From Glomus cerebriforme (Eukaryota; Glomeromycota; Glomeromycetes; Glomerales; Glomeraceae): a stretch of 36,630 bases of DNA. This document shows positions 1 through 11,163 of the stretch, one piece after another; the first letter of the stretch is position 1; every line of letters begins with the position of its first letter. The notes beneath the pieces are model-generated. The model saw nothing but the letters and a program-made list of their open reading frames with translations, had not been told where the DNA came from and searched no databases. The position numbers and the translations under genes are program-made. Where the stretch lies: contig QKYT01000345.1 in NCBI GenBank assembly GCA_003550305.1, forward strand, positions 58,818-95,447, in the 5' to 3' direction.

Positions 1-177
1 GTTAATACATGTCTTATTACATAAATAATTAGTATTTAAATTACAAATTGCAAAATTACTATTTTGAAAAAGTAACATTATATCATGATATATTAATCAA
101 ATTTTTTAAAACTATTTGATATTATTATTTATGAATAAATAACATAAGTAATAAAATCTTACATAATATACAATATT

Positions 178-500
178 AGTCAAATGATCTAAATCATTTG
201 TCATTTGAGTATTCAAATGACAAATGACAAATGGGGTGTCATTTGAATCATTTGTCATTTCAAATCATTTGCCAAACACTGTTAAATTATCCGACTTTAC
301 ATGAATAAAGACTTTTTAACAAATTACAAATTAGAATAATTAATTTAACTTCGACTCTCCTGCAAATGACTTGATATGACAAATGATGTCATTTTATTAC
401 TCAAATGACAAATTTTCGGCTAGAATCACATGACGAAATATCAGTCAATTAAAATAATGAATGACAAATGATCCTTTAAATAGTCAACACTGGTTAAACA
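178..500. repeat. cluster of CATTTGTCATTTGA-type motifs, both orientations
   Basis: CAAATGACAAATG and its complement CATTTGTCATTTG recur at least eight times between about 180 and 480, giving several overlapping palindromes. A related motif (AACACTGTTAAA, AACACTGGTTAAA) appears at about 276 and 486 in the same orientation and could be the end of a hAT-like element (complement CAGTGTT). I could not find a matching left end or a target-site duplication. No coding frame is visible. Probably non-autonomous transposon debris. Confidence 0.5.
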
Positions 501-1623
501 GCATGTGAAAATATGATATTATGCAAAAACTATCCTTAATGGACGTTCAGAATGTGTAGTATAAAACTTAAGATATGTTGCACTGATTTTTTTTTATTTT
601 CAATTACTGTATGTAGTATGTAGGATAAGTTGTATAGGTAACAATATTACAGTATGTGCATCTGCATTTTGCGCAGGTGCATAGAAATAAGTAAATGAAT
701 ATTGATCAAATTTGGAAATCTTTAACGTATAATAGTCAGACTATTGATGAAGAAAATTAGCCGATCTATATAAATACTATCTAGTATCACCGTATAATAA
801 CTAATTATATTACGTTTTCTTTAAATTCGTTTGCATAAAAAAAATTGGACATTCATCCAATTTAGTAATGTCATTTTCACATGAAAATCATCTTACGAAA
901 ATTTTTTTTTTTTTGTGAAAAAATGGTACGAAAATCTTTAATATGTATTGTATTATCATTTCGATTATTAGTGTCAATTGGTATCTTGTCACTTATATTG
1001 TGTGTTACCTTTGAACCAAATTTTTAAAATTTATATATTAGTGACAAATATTTTATACGTAGGGTGAAAAATTGTTGGAGGATGTGACTCGTAGAGCATG
1101 ACAATATAATTAAAAAAAAGATAGATACAGAATGATAAATAAACATCGGTCACGTTATGAATATTTTTGGTGGTGTTCTTGGTTTGAAGAGAATGCTATA
1201 TCAAAAATAATAAAAAAATTTGCCTCAAATGTTTGACGTCTCCTGACTGTTATTCTGAAATTATTTCAACCAAATTGTATTTATGTTGCGTTTAAAATTT
1301 TCCATAAGAAATAAAGTAATCTATTGAAATTATTGTTTTAAGCTTTAATTCATAATGAGTTATTTTTAATTCATTTTCGTAAAACGAATATCGAGCTAAT
1401 TTGGAAATCTTTAATGCACAAATTTATTTATAATAGCCAGACTATTATTTGCCTATTTATACGGTGATACTAAAAGTCTTTATATTGTTATTTATAGTAG
1501 TTCGATGTCAAATGAAAACCGGTTTGCATAGTTGAATGATTTGAATCCATTTTTTCCGATTTCTAATTTGAGATTATTTATCAGAACCCTTGTCCACAAA
1601 CAAATCCAAATGATATCTCTTTT
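501..1623. other. AT-rich intergenic DNA, no gene seen
   Basis: Homopolymer A/T runs and scattered stops in every frame. The phrase TTTGGAAATCTTTAA recurs at about 711 and 1401 with flanking similarity (AATAGTCAGACTATT and AATAGCCAGACTATT), which suggests a short diverged direct duplication. Nothing else recognisable. Confidence 0.5.
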
Positions 1624-1631
1624 TATATAAA
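1624..1631 (+). promoter_or_regulatory. TATA-like box of the kelch gene
   Basis: TATATAAA lies 69 nt before the ATG at 1693 and 123 nt before the ATG at 1747. The spacing to 1693 matches the TATA-to-ATG spacing of the F-box gene (about 62 nt) and the small SR-like gene (about 62 nt). This supports 1693 as the ancestral start of the kelch gene. Confidence 0.5.
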
Positions 1632-1692
1632 CTCTCTAAGATTAAAAAAATTTTTAATTCAATTTTTTTGAAAAAGCATTACGAAAGTCTAT

Positions 1693-1746
1693 ATGTATTA
1701 TTTATCGACTTTATTTTAATTGTTAGTTGAAATAATAAATTGCAAA
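1693..1746 (+). other. probable signal-peptide coding segment with in-frame TAA
   Basis: An ATG at 1693 is in the same frame as the kelch ORF. It encodes a short hydrophobic leader (MYYLSTLF, stop, LLVEIINCK) that runs into the kelch domain. The only interruption is TAA at 1717-1719, one C-to-T change from CAA (Gln). Kelch proteins of this fungal type usually begin with a secretion signal ending just before a MxPFKP-like stretch, and MIPFKP follows here. Alternatives: a real upstream exon spliced to the TTAG acceptor at 1723-1726, a sequencing error, or initiation at 1747 without a signal. Confidence 0.5.
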
Positions 1747-3324
1747 ATGATACCTTTTAAGCCACTCCAACGATCTTTTCATACTGCCACACTCATAAAT
1801 GATAAATTGTATATTATGGGTGGTAAATCAATTGATAGTAACTTAAATGAATTCTTTTATCTTGATACTTCTGTTACATTTAATATTCAAAATTTACCTT
1901 GGGTAGATTTATCAAATACTATTACTTTTCCGTCATCTTATGGTACTGCATCTGTAAAAGGTGGTGCAAATAATGATACGTTATTCTTATTTGGAGGAAA
2001 TACAACAAATCCAAATACACCTTCTCTTTATATGTTTGATACACAAAGTCACTCATGGATCGTAGCGTCATTAATAGTTAAAAATACTGGAACTGAATTT
2101 AGAAAGAGTTATTTGACGGGAATCATAGACAACAATAGAAAGATGTATTTATTTGGTGGATATGATGGGCTTAAAAGTTTAAATGATATGTTTACTATAG
2201 ACACCATAAAACTTATTATGGGAGAGGTAGATATGGATAGTAATGCACCTACACCAAGAAATAATTATGGTGCTACTTTATTACCTAATAATAACATTAT
2301 TTATCTAGGTAAGCAAGTAATAATTTCAAATATAATATTATTAATTAATTATACACCTTATTCATCATTTAGGTGGTTATAACGTTGAGGCAGAATTACA
2401 ATTAGATCTGGTAAATAGTACGTGATGTAGATATCATTTATAAAACCTTTGACGTAGCAACTTTAAAATTTTTTATATGTTAGGTTTATATATACAATAC
2501 AATGAATAATAACTGGAATATGATGGTAAGTTAGTTGTATGTTATTAACGGATATTTTAACATCCCATACAAATACTATACAGAATGATGTTTTAATATT
2601 TTTATTATTAAATTTAGATAGCTACAGGAACAGTGCCTTCTAGCAGAAATAGTTTTTCTACTATTCTTGGTATGTATTTTATTTAATCTAGAATATTTAA
2701 TAATTAAAAACATTCAGTATTAATTGCAAATTTATTTTTTAATAGGATTAGACGGTTTAAATGTAATAATTTTTGGTGGTACAACAACTTTTTCAGCTAA
2801 AAGCCTTGAACCTGAAGATTCAATATATGAATTAAATTTATCCAATTTTGAATGGAACATTCCAAAAATTTCAAATACTTCAAAAATTCCAAGTAGCCGT
2901 ATGTATCATAAAGCAAATGTAATTGGAAATTATATGGTTGTATCATTTGGTAAGAACTTTTTATATAATAATTGAATCAAATGGTTATTAATCTTTTTAA
3001 CAAAATATACCTATTTTATTAGGTATAGGTTATGATCCATTAACCGAAAGTGATATTTTATTACTTGATATTAGTAATAAAAATGAATATGCTTGGACGA
3101 ATACCTTTGTTAATTCACCACCATCAACAACAACTTTCGTAAAATCAATAACAACAAATACACCAAAGTCAACACAACTTACAAATTTTATTGGCTTAAT
3201 TATAGGATCTTTGGTTAGTATTACTTTGGTATCATTTGGAGGATTCATTTTATATAAATGGAGTAAAAAAATAAAAAGGCAAAACGTTATTACATCAATT
3301 CCTCATGTTTTGAGTGATTGTTGA
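1747..3324 (+). CDS. kelch-repeat protein with C-terminal transmembrane anchor (six exons)
   Basis: I predict exons 1747-2308, 2373-2410, 2484-2525, 2618-2669, 2746-2949 and 3023-3324. All introns are GT-AG, phases agree, and they join to 1200 nt (399 aa, TGA at 3322). About six kelch blades are visible from their di-glycine ends: LYIMGG, LFLFGG, MYLFGGYDG, IIYLGGYN, VIIFGG and VVSFGIG, several preceded by a conserved Arg (PRNNYGA, SSRMYHK). Such blades form a beta-propeller used for protein binding. After a Thr/Ser/Pro-rich stalk comes a hydrophobic span at about residues 355-378, then a basic tail (KWSKKIKRQ). This predicts a single-pass protein with the propeller on the outside, if a signal peptide is made. 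The leader upstream has a stop, so secretion is uncertain. Ligand and role are unknown; this is a large paralogous family in Rhizophagus-type genomes. Confidence 0.8.
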
Positions 3325-5089
3325 AATCTTTAAATAATATACAAATGTAATAGTTTTTAATGTATAAAAGAATCATCTGGTGTAAAATCATGAGTAATAA
3401 GAAAAATCCTAAATATAGAATTATAAGAAAAATTGACATAAATTTTACAAATAGTTATTGGTCTAAACTGATTTTCAAAAATATATGAATTTTTTGTTTA
3501 TTGACTAATATTAACGATAATGGTTGTGTTCAAATCTACCTTTCTATTATCAAATTTATGCACAAAAATTTATAAACACCTTATCTTAAACCTCTCCTGA
3601 AGATAAGTGATTTAAACTTCTTCTAACAAAAAAATCTTCCTTTGTTTCCTTTTGTTGAGGGACGGTTAGAACAATTGGGTATTTATGTTTTGCCTCAGAT
3701 GTCAATCTGCGTTGACGCGCGTCAGGTATCAGATACGCGTCATTTGTATCGCACAATATAAGTAATCATTTTTTTATTAATAAAATTTCCTTTTATATTG
3801 TAAGTAAACTTGTATGTCACACTAAATTACATATATTAACCAAAGTTGATCATTTCCTAATTCTTTTAATTCCATCTTAACACCGGTCAGAAATTTCTCA
3901 GGATACTTTAAGAAAGCAATTAAATTTATTATAATAAATAATCACAAATATAATAAACGAACGCATTGTTTGCCACGCGTAATCCATGTGATTTACATAT
4001 TGAGTAATTTGAGCGAAAAAATCAATATTTATTCAAAGTCACATATTATTTTAACAACCCTAAAATTATTTAGAAGAAATTTATCTATTTTCTCTGAACT
4101 TGAGTTAAATTAGTATTTTCTATATTAAAAAGTTCTTTTTAAAGAAAAAAATAAAATAAATAAAAAAAAAAATATTTTTTTTTTTTTGATTTATGATGCT
4201 GTGTTACCGCCTTTCACTAAGTATTCTAAGTGTTTTATCATCTTTTTTCTTCTATTTATAAAATAAAAATGCCACAATTATTATTACGATACCTATAATC
4301 TCATATGAAAAAAAAATGAAAAAAATATATAAGATAATTCATTATAAAAGAATATCATTTATAAAAAAATGATCTATCATCTTTTAAAATAGATATACGT
4401 TATTATATACTATATAAAAGTAAATTAAATAAAAATTGAAGTATTAATGCGATTATGCGAATTTGTTCGATAAAAAAAATTGGTAGGCTGATTTATTTTA
4501 GATTCAAAAAATATAGTCTGCTCTACTATAAAAAGGATCTTTACAGAATGTAAATGAATCAAATTGCCACGTTCTCATGTCAAAAACAATAAAAATTCAA
4601 TGAATATCATTTTTACAAAGAATAAAAAGTTTACAACATTCTTAAATATTAATTACTTTTTTAATCTATATAATGTTAAATTGCTAACATAAGTCATAAT
4701 TGAAATTAAAAAAAAAATTTTAAATTTAAGATAGTATAAATTAAACTTTGATTTAATATAATCCTTATTAAAATGAAATTTTTGCAGGTTCAATTAATTA
4801 TAGATATTTGTTTCAGATTAAATTAAAAATTTATAAAAACTTTTTAAAAATTAAATTTTGATAGCTAGGGAAGATGCTTAGTAAAAATGACGTGATATAC
4901 ATATTCCAAAAGGTGCCACATAAATATACAACCTATTTGACATATCACGAAATTAGTTCATAAATTCATTAATATAAATGTTTTATAAACTTCAATTTCG
5001 TGAAGTCAATGAGAGAGCAATTACAAAAAAGCTGTGAACTTGTGAATTACTGCAGCTAAATTTTTGGTTTTTATAATAAGTAAAAAAAA
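3325..5089. other. intergenic, no gene recognised
   Basis: Long A and T runs (for example 4141-4190) and dense stops. A GC-richer patch at about 3700-3750 has GACGCGCGTCAGG and ATACGCGTCAT, two ACGCG/CGCGT motifs that could be regulatory, but no gene is tied to them. No protein family was recognised in either strand. Confidence 0.45.
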
Positions 5090-5371
5090 AAAACGAGACT
5101 TTGTCTCCATATGGTCGGATTATATTCTCCAGGGATTTCACTACTATCTTTTAATTTAATAATTAATACAATATTAGATTTGTTATCACAAATTTCATGA
5201 AATTTATTATGAGAAAATACATCACGAGATCCACGAAGTAGTAATTTTAATTTATAATAATTTATTGTTAGAAATTTCTAATCTATCAATCCATTTCGGG
5301 ATTAATTCAACATACTGAAATGTAAAAATTTTTAAATCAACACTTTTTGAACTAATTTCTCTAGATGTCTT
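5090..5371 (-). pseudogene. TLDc-domain protein fragment
   Basis: Reading the minus strand from 5371, one frame gives a peptide ending in LIPKWIDRLEISNNK. After a one-base shift near 5250 the next frame gives YKLKLLLRGSRD, then FHEICDNKSNIV, LIIKLKDSSEIPGEY and NPTIW. The series K-W-I-D, LLxRGSRDxF, FHxxCDxxxxTVxIIK and GGYNPxxW is the start of the TLDc domain as found in fungal BTB-TLDc proteins. It stops after NPTIW with no rest of the domain and no BTB region upstream. With the frameshift and truncation it is a relic. TLDc proteins are linked to oxidative stress and V-ATPase regulation in other eukaryotes; nothing functional is implied here. Confidence 0.7.
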
Positions 5372-6320
5372 TGTTATTATTTGTTATTTGGATTATAGTT
5401 ATGATCCATAAAATATTTAAAAATTCTTTGTGTATAATTTTTTTATAAGAATATATTTTAAATTGCTAAATATTATTAGAAGAATGATGCTGTCAACAAT
5501 AATATCTTATAACTAAATAATCCATTTCCTCTCCCCACTTGCAAGAATATCAATATTAATTCCTATTCAAATCTGGCATTTTATAATAAAAATCTCTTTA
5601 ATGATAACATTAGTAAAAACTAAAGAATGTTATCATTTTTATTGATCAATAATAATCTATTATCTTTATCTCTGAATTTCTATATCTTATATAAAGCCCA
5701 CCATCTTGATTTTAAAGTATAATTATAAAAAGTCAGTAACAACTAGAAAATTTCAAGCGCTTTAACTTCATCAATTTCACACCTAATTCCATTTTAATAA
5801 AAATATACAATTAAACATGAATAATATAAATCATATTAAAATAAAGAATTTATTTATAAATTCATTTAATTCATTCACTTAATATTTTGTAATATCCATA
5901 TTTGAAAGAAATATATTTGATTCTTGTAATAATTCTTTAAAGGATATTGTTATATTTTACGATATTTGAATTTAGTGAAGAAATAGTTTCTTCGTTTGAA
6001 TTAAAATATTTTTGTTCGACATAAACAATTATGGAAGTATTAAAAAAGTATAATGACATTTTATCTGTATTGTTACATATGGTGTACAAATTTAAATTTC
6101 ATTCTTTATTTGCTTAACAAAAAATACAATTCTTTTATACAAAAAAGTTTGATCAAACTTTACTAATCCATTTATGGCAATTAATCATAAAAAAATAATA
6201 AAATTTTATTTTACTTCCAAGTTTATTATGAAAGATACAATAAAAAGATGATTTTAAATTATAATTTGGAAAAAAAATTTGAATAAAAAAATACAAATTA
6301 AGAAATTGAAGATTTATTTT
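5372..6320. other. AT-rich spacer upstream of TLDc relic and downstream of kinase 1
   Basis: No gene seen. A TATATAAAG sequence at 5688-5696 is followed by a 21-codon ORF (5817-5882) with no recognisable similarity, which I do not call a gene. The rest is stop-rich AT DNA. Confidence 0.4.
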
Positions 6321-8004
6321 CTAATTTCCTTTAGATTCATTATTTTGATCTGAAAAAAAATAAATTATAAATAATTATGTCAGCATAAACAAAGTTTAAT
6401 ACATTAGTAAAAAAATTTACCATCATTAATTTTCAATTTAGTAAAATCAATTCGTATAGATTCTATTTAATAAAACAAAATTTGTTAGTTTTTTTTCTAA
6501 GAAAAAAATTTTTTTTAAATAAATAAAAATTTATTTACCTGAATATTCCGTGCTTATAATATTATCATATTGTTTATAATAATCATCTGAATTTTTTGGT
6601 TCAGGAAGATTATTAAAATTAAGNAATCTACTTGTATAAATAGCTTCCGAATGTGTTTCATATGATAAATTAGTAGAGGGGACATTAGTTTGTAATTTAC
6701 TATTGATTTCATTTGCTTCTTTAATTTGTTTTACTATTTCTGTTTTTTTTGAATATCCTCGATTATCATCCCTCCATTCTTTTAAAATATTTACAATTTC
6801 TAGTACTGATGGACGATTTAATGGATTTGCATCTAAACAACTTTTAATNAAATGTANAATCAATTGGGGTACTTTAATATTAAANCTTGGTCTAANTCCT
6901 TGGCAGATTTTCATTGCTAAATTTATATCATGGCTTACATCATGGTATGGAGGTAAACCAGAACATACTTCATACATAATTATACCAAAACTATAAATAT
7001 CAGCAGCTTTGGTATAATTTTGTCCTCTTAAAATTTCAGGAGCAATATAAGGTAAAACACCATAAACACTTTTTTTTGTATTTTCTAATGCATTATAATC
7101 TGCTGGTTTGCATAATCCCATATCAGTTATACATGTATAATAGGACATTTTTAGTATATTGCCAATATGTAAATCTCGATGAATTAGATTATTCTTATGA
7201 ATTTCATTAAGCCCTATTACAATTCGAAATAAATCCCAAATCTTATCTATCCAACCTAATTTATTATAACTTTTATCTAAATAATTTCGTAAACTTCCAT
7301 TATATGCATAATCCAAAACNATCATATAATTTTTTGTGTCTGGATCTTGAGTTATTCCATAAAGTCTAATAATAGCATTATTGAAAGCATTAAGTTTATG
7401 ATGTGATGTAATCTAAAATATAAGATTTAATAAAAATACATTAGTAAAAATAATATTTCAAAATTTCATTAAATGGTAAATTAATTTATACCTCATTGAT
7501 AAATTCTAATNTAACATTTTTTGAATTATTTATACTTTTCAGTGCTACTTCCATATTGTAACCAGTTCGTTTCCAATTTTGATTTTCATTATCCCATCCA
7601 TAAATAAATCCATCAATCCAATTTGCTTTATACAATTTACCAAACCCGCCTTTTGCAATATATTTAATATCATAAAAACTATCATAAGGTATCCACTCTA
7701 ATACTTTATTTTCATTAATTGCTGATAGCTGAGCATCTTGAATAAATTTGTCAATATTATCATTACCACTAGTCCAATTTTTGAAATTTTGTTGAACCCG
7801 TTTTGCGTTACATACATTACACCAATCTTCTCCAGTATTTGGTTGTTTACATTCTTTACATAAACCATCTTTTTTATAATTTTCTATTAATCCTTCATTT
7901 AATATTAGTTTATCAATTAACAATTCTTGTTCTTCAGTTAATTTATAACGGACAAAATTTTTTATTTGTTTAATGATATCGTCACTGAGAAATTCTTGCT
8001 CCAT
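6321..8004 (-). CDS. TKL-like protein kinase with N-terminal CxxC zinc-binding motif (kinase 1)
   Basis: Three exons read on the minus strand: 8004-7492, 7412-6539 and 6349-6321. Introns are GT-AG and phases agree (471 aa). Without the last splice the frame reads on to a TAA just after YSGK (6531). CX2C at residues 49-52 and CX2C at 62-65 suggest a small zinc-binding module. Kinase domain: glycine loop KGGFG (118-122), Lys156 in VALK, Glu171 in the C-helix, HRD at 249-251 with Asn256, DMG instead of DFG at 268-270, APE at 295-297. All residues needed for phosphotransfer are present, so it is probably an active Ser/Thr or Tyr-like kinase. The tail SRxLNFNNLPEPKN is typical of the expanded kinase family of Rhizophagus. 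Substrate unknown. Seven N bases lie in this gene (6624, 6849, 6857, 6885, 6896, 7320, 7511), so some residues are undetermined. Confidence 0.85.
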
Positions 8005-8023
8005 AACGCTACAAAATTAGGAA
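8005..8023 (-). promoter_or_regulatory. leader motif shared with kinase 2
   Basis: Just before the ATG the minus strand reads TCCTAATTTTGTAGCGTT. Kinase 2 has TCCTAATTTTGTAACATT in the same place (28505-28522). The match supports both start codons and marks common descent of the 5' leader; it may also carry a start-site or transcription element. Confidence 0.45.
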
Positions 8024-8453
8024 GTATAAAATAGAATTTTTTTTTTAAAAGAAATTCTTATTTACGCCAACAAATTTTGTGTATCATTTTACAGTATTCA
8101 GTGTAACTTTCAAAATAATGCAGCTGCATTACACATGCATTACGCTAACCTTATTTGTTTTTGTCATCAATCACATGCTTTTAACATGAGCGAAAAATGA
8201 AGTTTTAAATTATCCGTAGTAATTGAAATTTTTTTTTTTGTGGTAAAAAATTGAGTATTCAAATTGAGTATAAAAGTTCCCAAAAAAGTTCGAAGTAAGT
8301 TTTCTTAGAAAAAATAGCTTATAATATTAAGTAAATAAATTTGTTTTACGATTTTTTTTTTTAAATTGTTGGATATTTAAAAACATTTCACGCCAGGGTA
8401 AAAAAAAACAACATAAATTATCAATCTTTAACAAAATATATTTGTTTTATTAG

Positions 8454-8728
8454 GAGAAGGTTATGATCCATTAATTGAAAGTGATATTAGTAATAGAGAC
8501 GAATATGTATGGATAAATACTTTTAATCTTACTTTACCATTATTAACACAAACAGTAACTTTGGTGAAACCAACAGCTAATACACAGCAATCTTTTGATA
8601 CACCATCAAATAATAAAAAGCTAATTATTGCTGTTGCTATTTTGGGATCTTTGATCAGTGTTACTTTATTAACAGTTGGAAGTCTCTTCTTATATAAATG
8701 GAATAAAAATAAGCAAACAGTCTTATAA
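8454..8728 (+). pseudogene. orphan last exon of a kelch transmembrane protein
   Basis: A TTTTATTAG acceptor is followed by an open frame that aligns with the last exon of the kelch gene at 3023-3324: GEGYDPLIESD, ISNRDEYVW, a Thr/Ser-rich stalk, a hydrophobic span (LIIAVAILGSLISVTLLTV), then LYKWNKNKQ and a TAA at 8726. The preceding intron end is also alike (AACAAAATATA...TTATTAG). No propeller exons precede it; kinase 1 begins about 450 bp upstream on the other strand. Compared with the intact gene, five codons are missing between two GATATT repeats, a typical slippage deletion. It is a stranded exon, not a gene. Confidence 0.7.
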
Positions 8729-8910
8729 TCTTCCAGGAAATAACATTAATAAAAGGTTTTTTATTTACTAATATTTTCAATTATTAATTACACTTTCCAA
8801 TAAATTACTTGAATAATAGGAAATATTTTTAAGTTTATATTATTTATAAGATACTTTATTTATTTAAATGGAAATTAATACTATTTTAGATTTTTATCTC
8901 CATGTCGTAA
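8729..8910. other. short AT-rich spacer
   Basis: No gene or recognisable element between the orphan kelch exon and the first copy of the diverged direct repeat. Confidence 0.4.
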
Positions 8911-9157
8911 GTTTTTGTAAATTTATTGAATTTAACAATAAACAATAATGAGATGTAATTTTTTATGTAAAGATATAATTTGCTTAAATTATTAAATTTG
9001 TAAATAAAGGAATTATAACTACGACTTATTTTCAAATATTTAAGCAGAAATTAAATCTTTTAACCCTTTTGAGATAATTATATAAATATTATGAAATATT
9101 AATTGTGGCATATTTGAAATAGTCGATAAAAAAATGACTTAATTCTGAGAGATTTTT
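8911..9157. repeat. diverged direct repeat, copy A
   Basis: Matches 9716-9965 in the same order: GTTTTTGTAAATTT, AGCAGAAATTAAATCTTTTAAC, CCTTTTGAGATAA, TGGCATATTTGAAATAG and CTTAATTCTGAGAGATTT. Divergence by substitutions and small indels is considerable, so the duplication is old. Non-coding. Confidence 0.5.
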
Positions 9158-9715
9158 GTCTGAAGCGCATGATATCACGTGCGTTATTTATAGTTTAAAA
9201 TAAGCTATAAATACTATTTTGGTATTCCCAATATACAGTATTTTACAACATCAAGATTGAAGGAAATAAAAAACACTGGGAAGAGATCACAGTAGGGGAT
9301 CCATAAGTAAAACATAAATATAAAAATATAATGTTTAAATAAAGTTTTGATTGTTAAATTTTTAACTTTTAATAAAGTTTATTTATTTGAGTATAAATAA
9401 TATAAATTTTATATTACGTGTTTAATTTATTTCATTTCTTCATATTTTAAAATTTTACATTTCATCAATACATTTCATTATTCTGTTTATTACTAAACAT
9501 CAAACAAGTTGAGCAGCAATAATAACATGCTTTGGACGTTTAACAGTTTCTGTTTCCTAGTTTAGTCAATCTTTTTGTTCCAGGATAAAGATCAAAAGAT
9601 ATTTAAATATTGCCAATAAGCATGATTCTTATACTAATATGAATATATTATGTCTTAAATTTAAAATTTATTGGAAAATTTATTATATTTTAAAGATAAT
9701 AAAATATCATTTCAA
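9158..9715. other. spacer between repeat copies
   Basis: AT-rich, no coding frame recognised. TCCAGGATAAAGATCAAAAG at about 9580 recurs at about 9981 as TCCAGGATAAAAATCAAAAG, so the duplicated unit is probably larger than the best-matching cores. Confidence 0.4.
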
Positions 9716-9965
9716 GTTTTTGTAAATTTGTAAATTTAATGATAAATGTCGTTGGTCTTATAATGGAAATATGTAATTTGCTTAATTTATAACTTCCATC
9801 TATATACTCAAATGTTTTAAATTTTTTGAGTAGAAATTAATTCTATTAACTCTTTTGAAATAACTTGTTCAATAGATAATGATAATATATTGTGACATAT
9901 TTGAGATAGTAGATAAAAATTTCAGATTGAATGTTTGAATCACAACTTAATTCTTAGAGATTTCT
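9716..9965. repeat. diverged direct repeat, copy B
   Basis: Second copy of the unit at 8911-9157. It holds AGTAGAAATTAATTCTATTAAC, GTGACATATTTGAGATAGT and CTTAATTCTTAGAGATTT at matching spacing. Non-coding. Confidence 0.5.
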
Positions 9966-10084
9966 TAAACAATTTTTTATTCCAGGATAAAAATCAAAAG
10001 ATACATTTATATATTTCCCGCCTAATTCTATTTTTTTTAAAGAACCAATTTGACTGAAATAAAGTTTAAATATTTCTTGTATTT

Positions 10085-10448
10085 CTATATCATATTATTG
10101 CTTAAATTTTGCAATAAAATAGTTTGTTGACTTTTAAGAAGCTGCTCAAGTTTATAATGAACATTATTAATCGATAGAACTCTATAAAATGATGCATTAT
10201 TAAACATCGTTTTGAAGTTGAAGTTGAAATAGTAATTCCATTCTTATACAAAATTTCTTTTGGCTCATTTGGAGGACAAGCAATTAAGGTACGAAAATTT
10301 GAAATTCTAAAATTCCAAACGTTTCTCCAAAATATTCTCACTGAAAGCACCAAATATGATTAACTAACAAACATGAATGTAAAGTATTCATATCATCTTC
10401 TAAATATACTAAAATCTCATTTAAACAATCAGCGGAAAGTTGAGGCAT
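10085..10448 (-). pseudogene. F-box protein pseudogene (N-terminal fragment)
   Basis: From the ATG at 10448 the minus strand reads MPQLSADCLNEILVYLEDD then LHSCLLVNHIWC, a clear F-box start. A small deletion inside the WCEIS-type segment shifts the frame. The second frame gives ILWRN-like FWRNVWNFRISNFRTLIACP, NEPKEILYKNGI and ISTSTSK. A second shift follows, and a third frame gives MFNNASFYRVLSINNVHYKL and a TAG at 10087. The intact gene at 22292 has the same order (LVNRIWCGIS, TLIACLPNESKD, LLKNGFIISTPTSK). It lacks the remaining ~350 residues. Two frameshifts and truncation make it non-functional. Confidence 0.75.
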
Positions 10449-11163
10449 TTTTAAAAAATTTTAACAGAGACAAATTAAACAATTAATGAAGTTTTAAATA
10501 AAGAACTTTTTAAAATATAATTGTGTATATCATATTACAAACATAAAACTCATATGGTTTTACTAATTTATTTATAGTAAGCATCCGAGACATTTCAGTA
10601 TGATTGGTTCTAAATCAGCCACATTTAATTTGGTATAACATCCTAGAAAATATGATTAATTTTTCTTTTGTTTTTAAATATCTTTGATTTAGTGAAGGTT
10701 TCTTTTGAATTTATACTTAAATAATTAATTTTATATTTAAAAAGACTTAATATGTATTAGTTATATCCTTGGTGATTGGAGATAAGTGTTATTTTACTAA
10801 TTGCACAAATGATCAGCCTACGGCAGACCATTTTTGATTCTAGTGCTTTATGAATCGTTATAATTAAAATGTAATTATCTAATTCTACACAGATTATAGC
10901 AAGGAAATATTATTGGTTAAAGAAGTACCAGGTTTGAATTAGAAAATTATTGAAATAAATGATAATGTTTTAGTAGGATTAACACTATGTTTAGGCTATT
11001 AGAAATATGTAATTTAAGTTACAGATTTGATCATTTGAAACTAAGAGAAAATGTTCATGTGAACAAATAAAAAAGATCATGTAATTAATCATCGATAAGT
11101 TTAGAAAAAACTTTGATAACATGGTGGGAAGTACTTATGAATCAAGATGGATTTACAGCAAGA
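10449..11163. other. intergenic, no gene recognised
   Basis: Stop-rich AT DNA. A phrase AAATGATCAGCCTACGGCAG at about 10808 partly recurs at about 35177 (AAATGATCAGCCTAATGGC), which suggests a shared dispersed repeat. Confidence 0.4.

Noticed and set aside
3030..3248. 72-codon minus-strand ORF
   Set aside because: Antisense of the last kelch exon, which has coherent splice phases and a membrane span.
5688..5882. TATATAAAG followed by a 21-codon ORF
   Set aside because: Spacing to the ATG is about 120 nt, about twice that of the other genes here, and the peptide is AT-driven with no motif.
6703..6996. 97-codon plus-strand ORF
   Set aside because: It is the antisense of kinase 1 exon 2.
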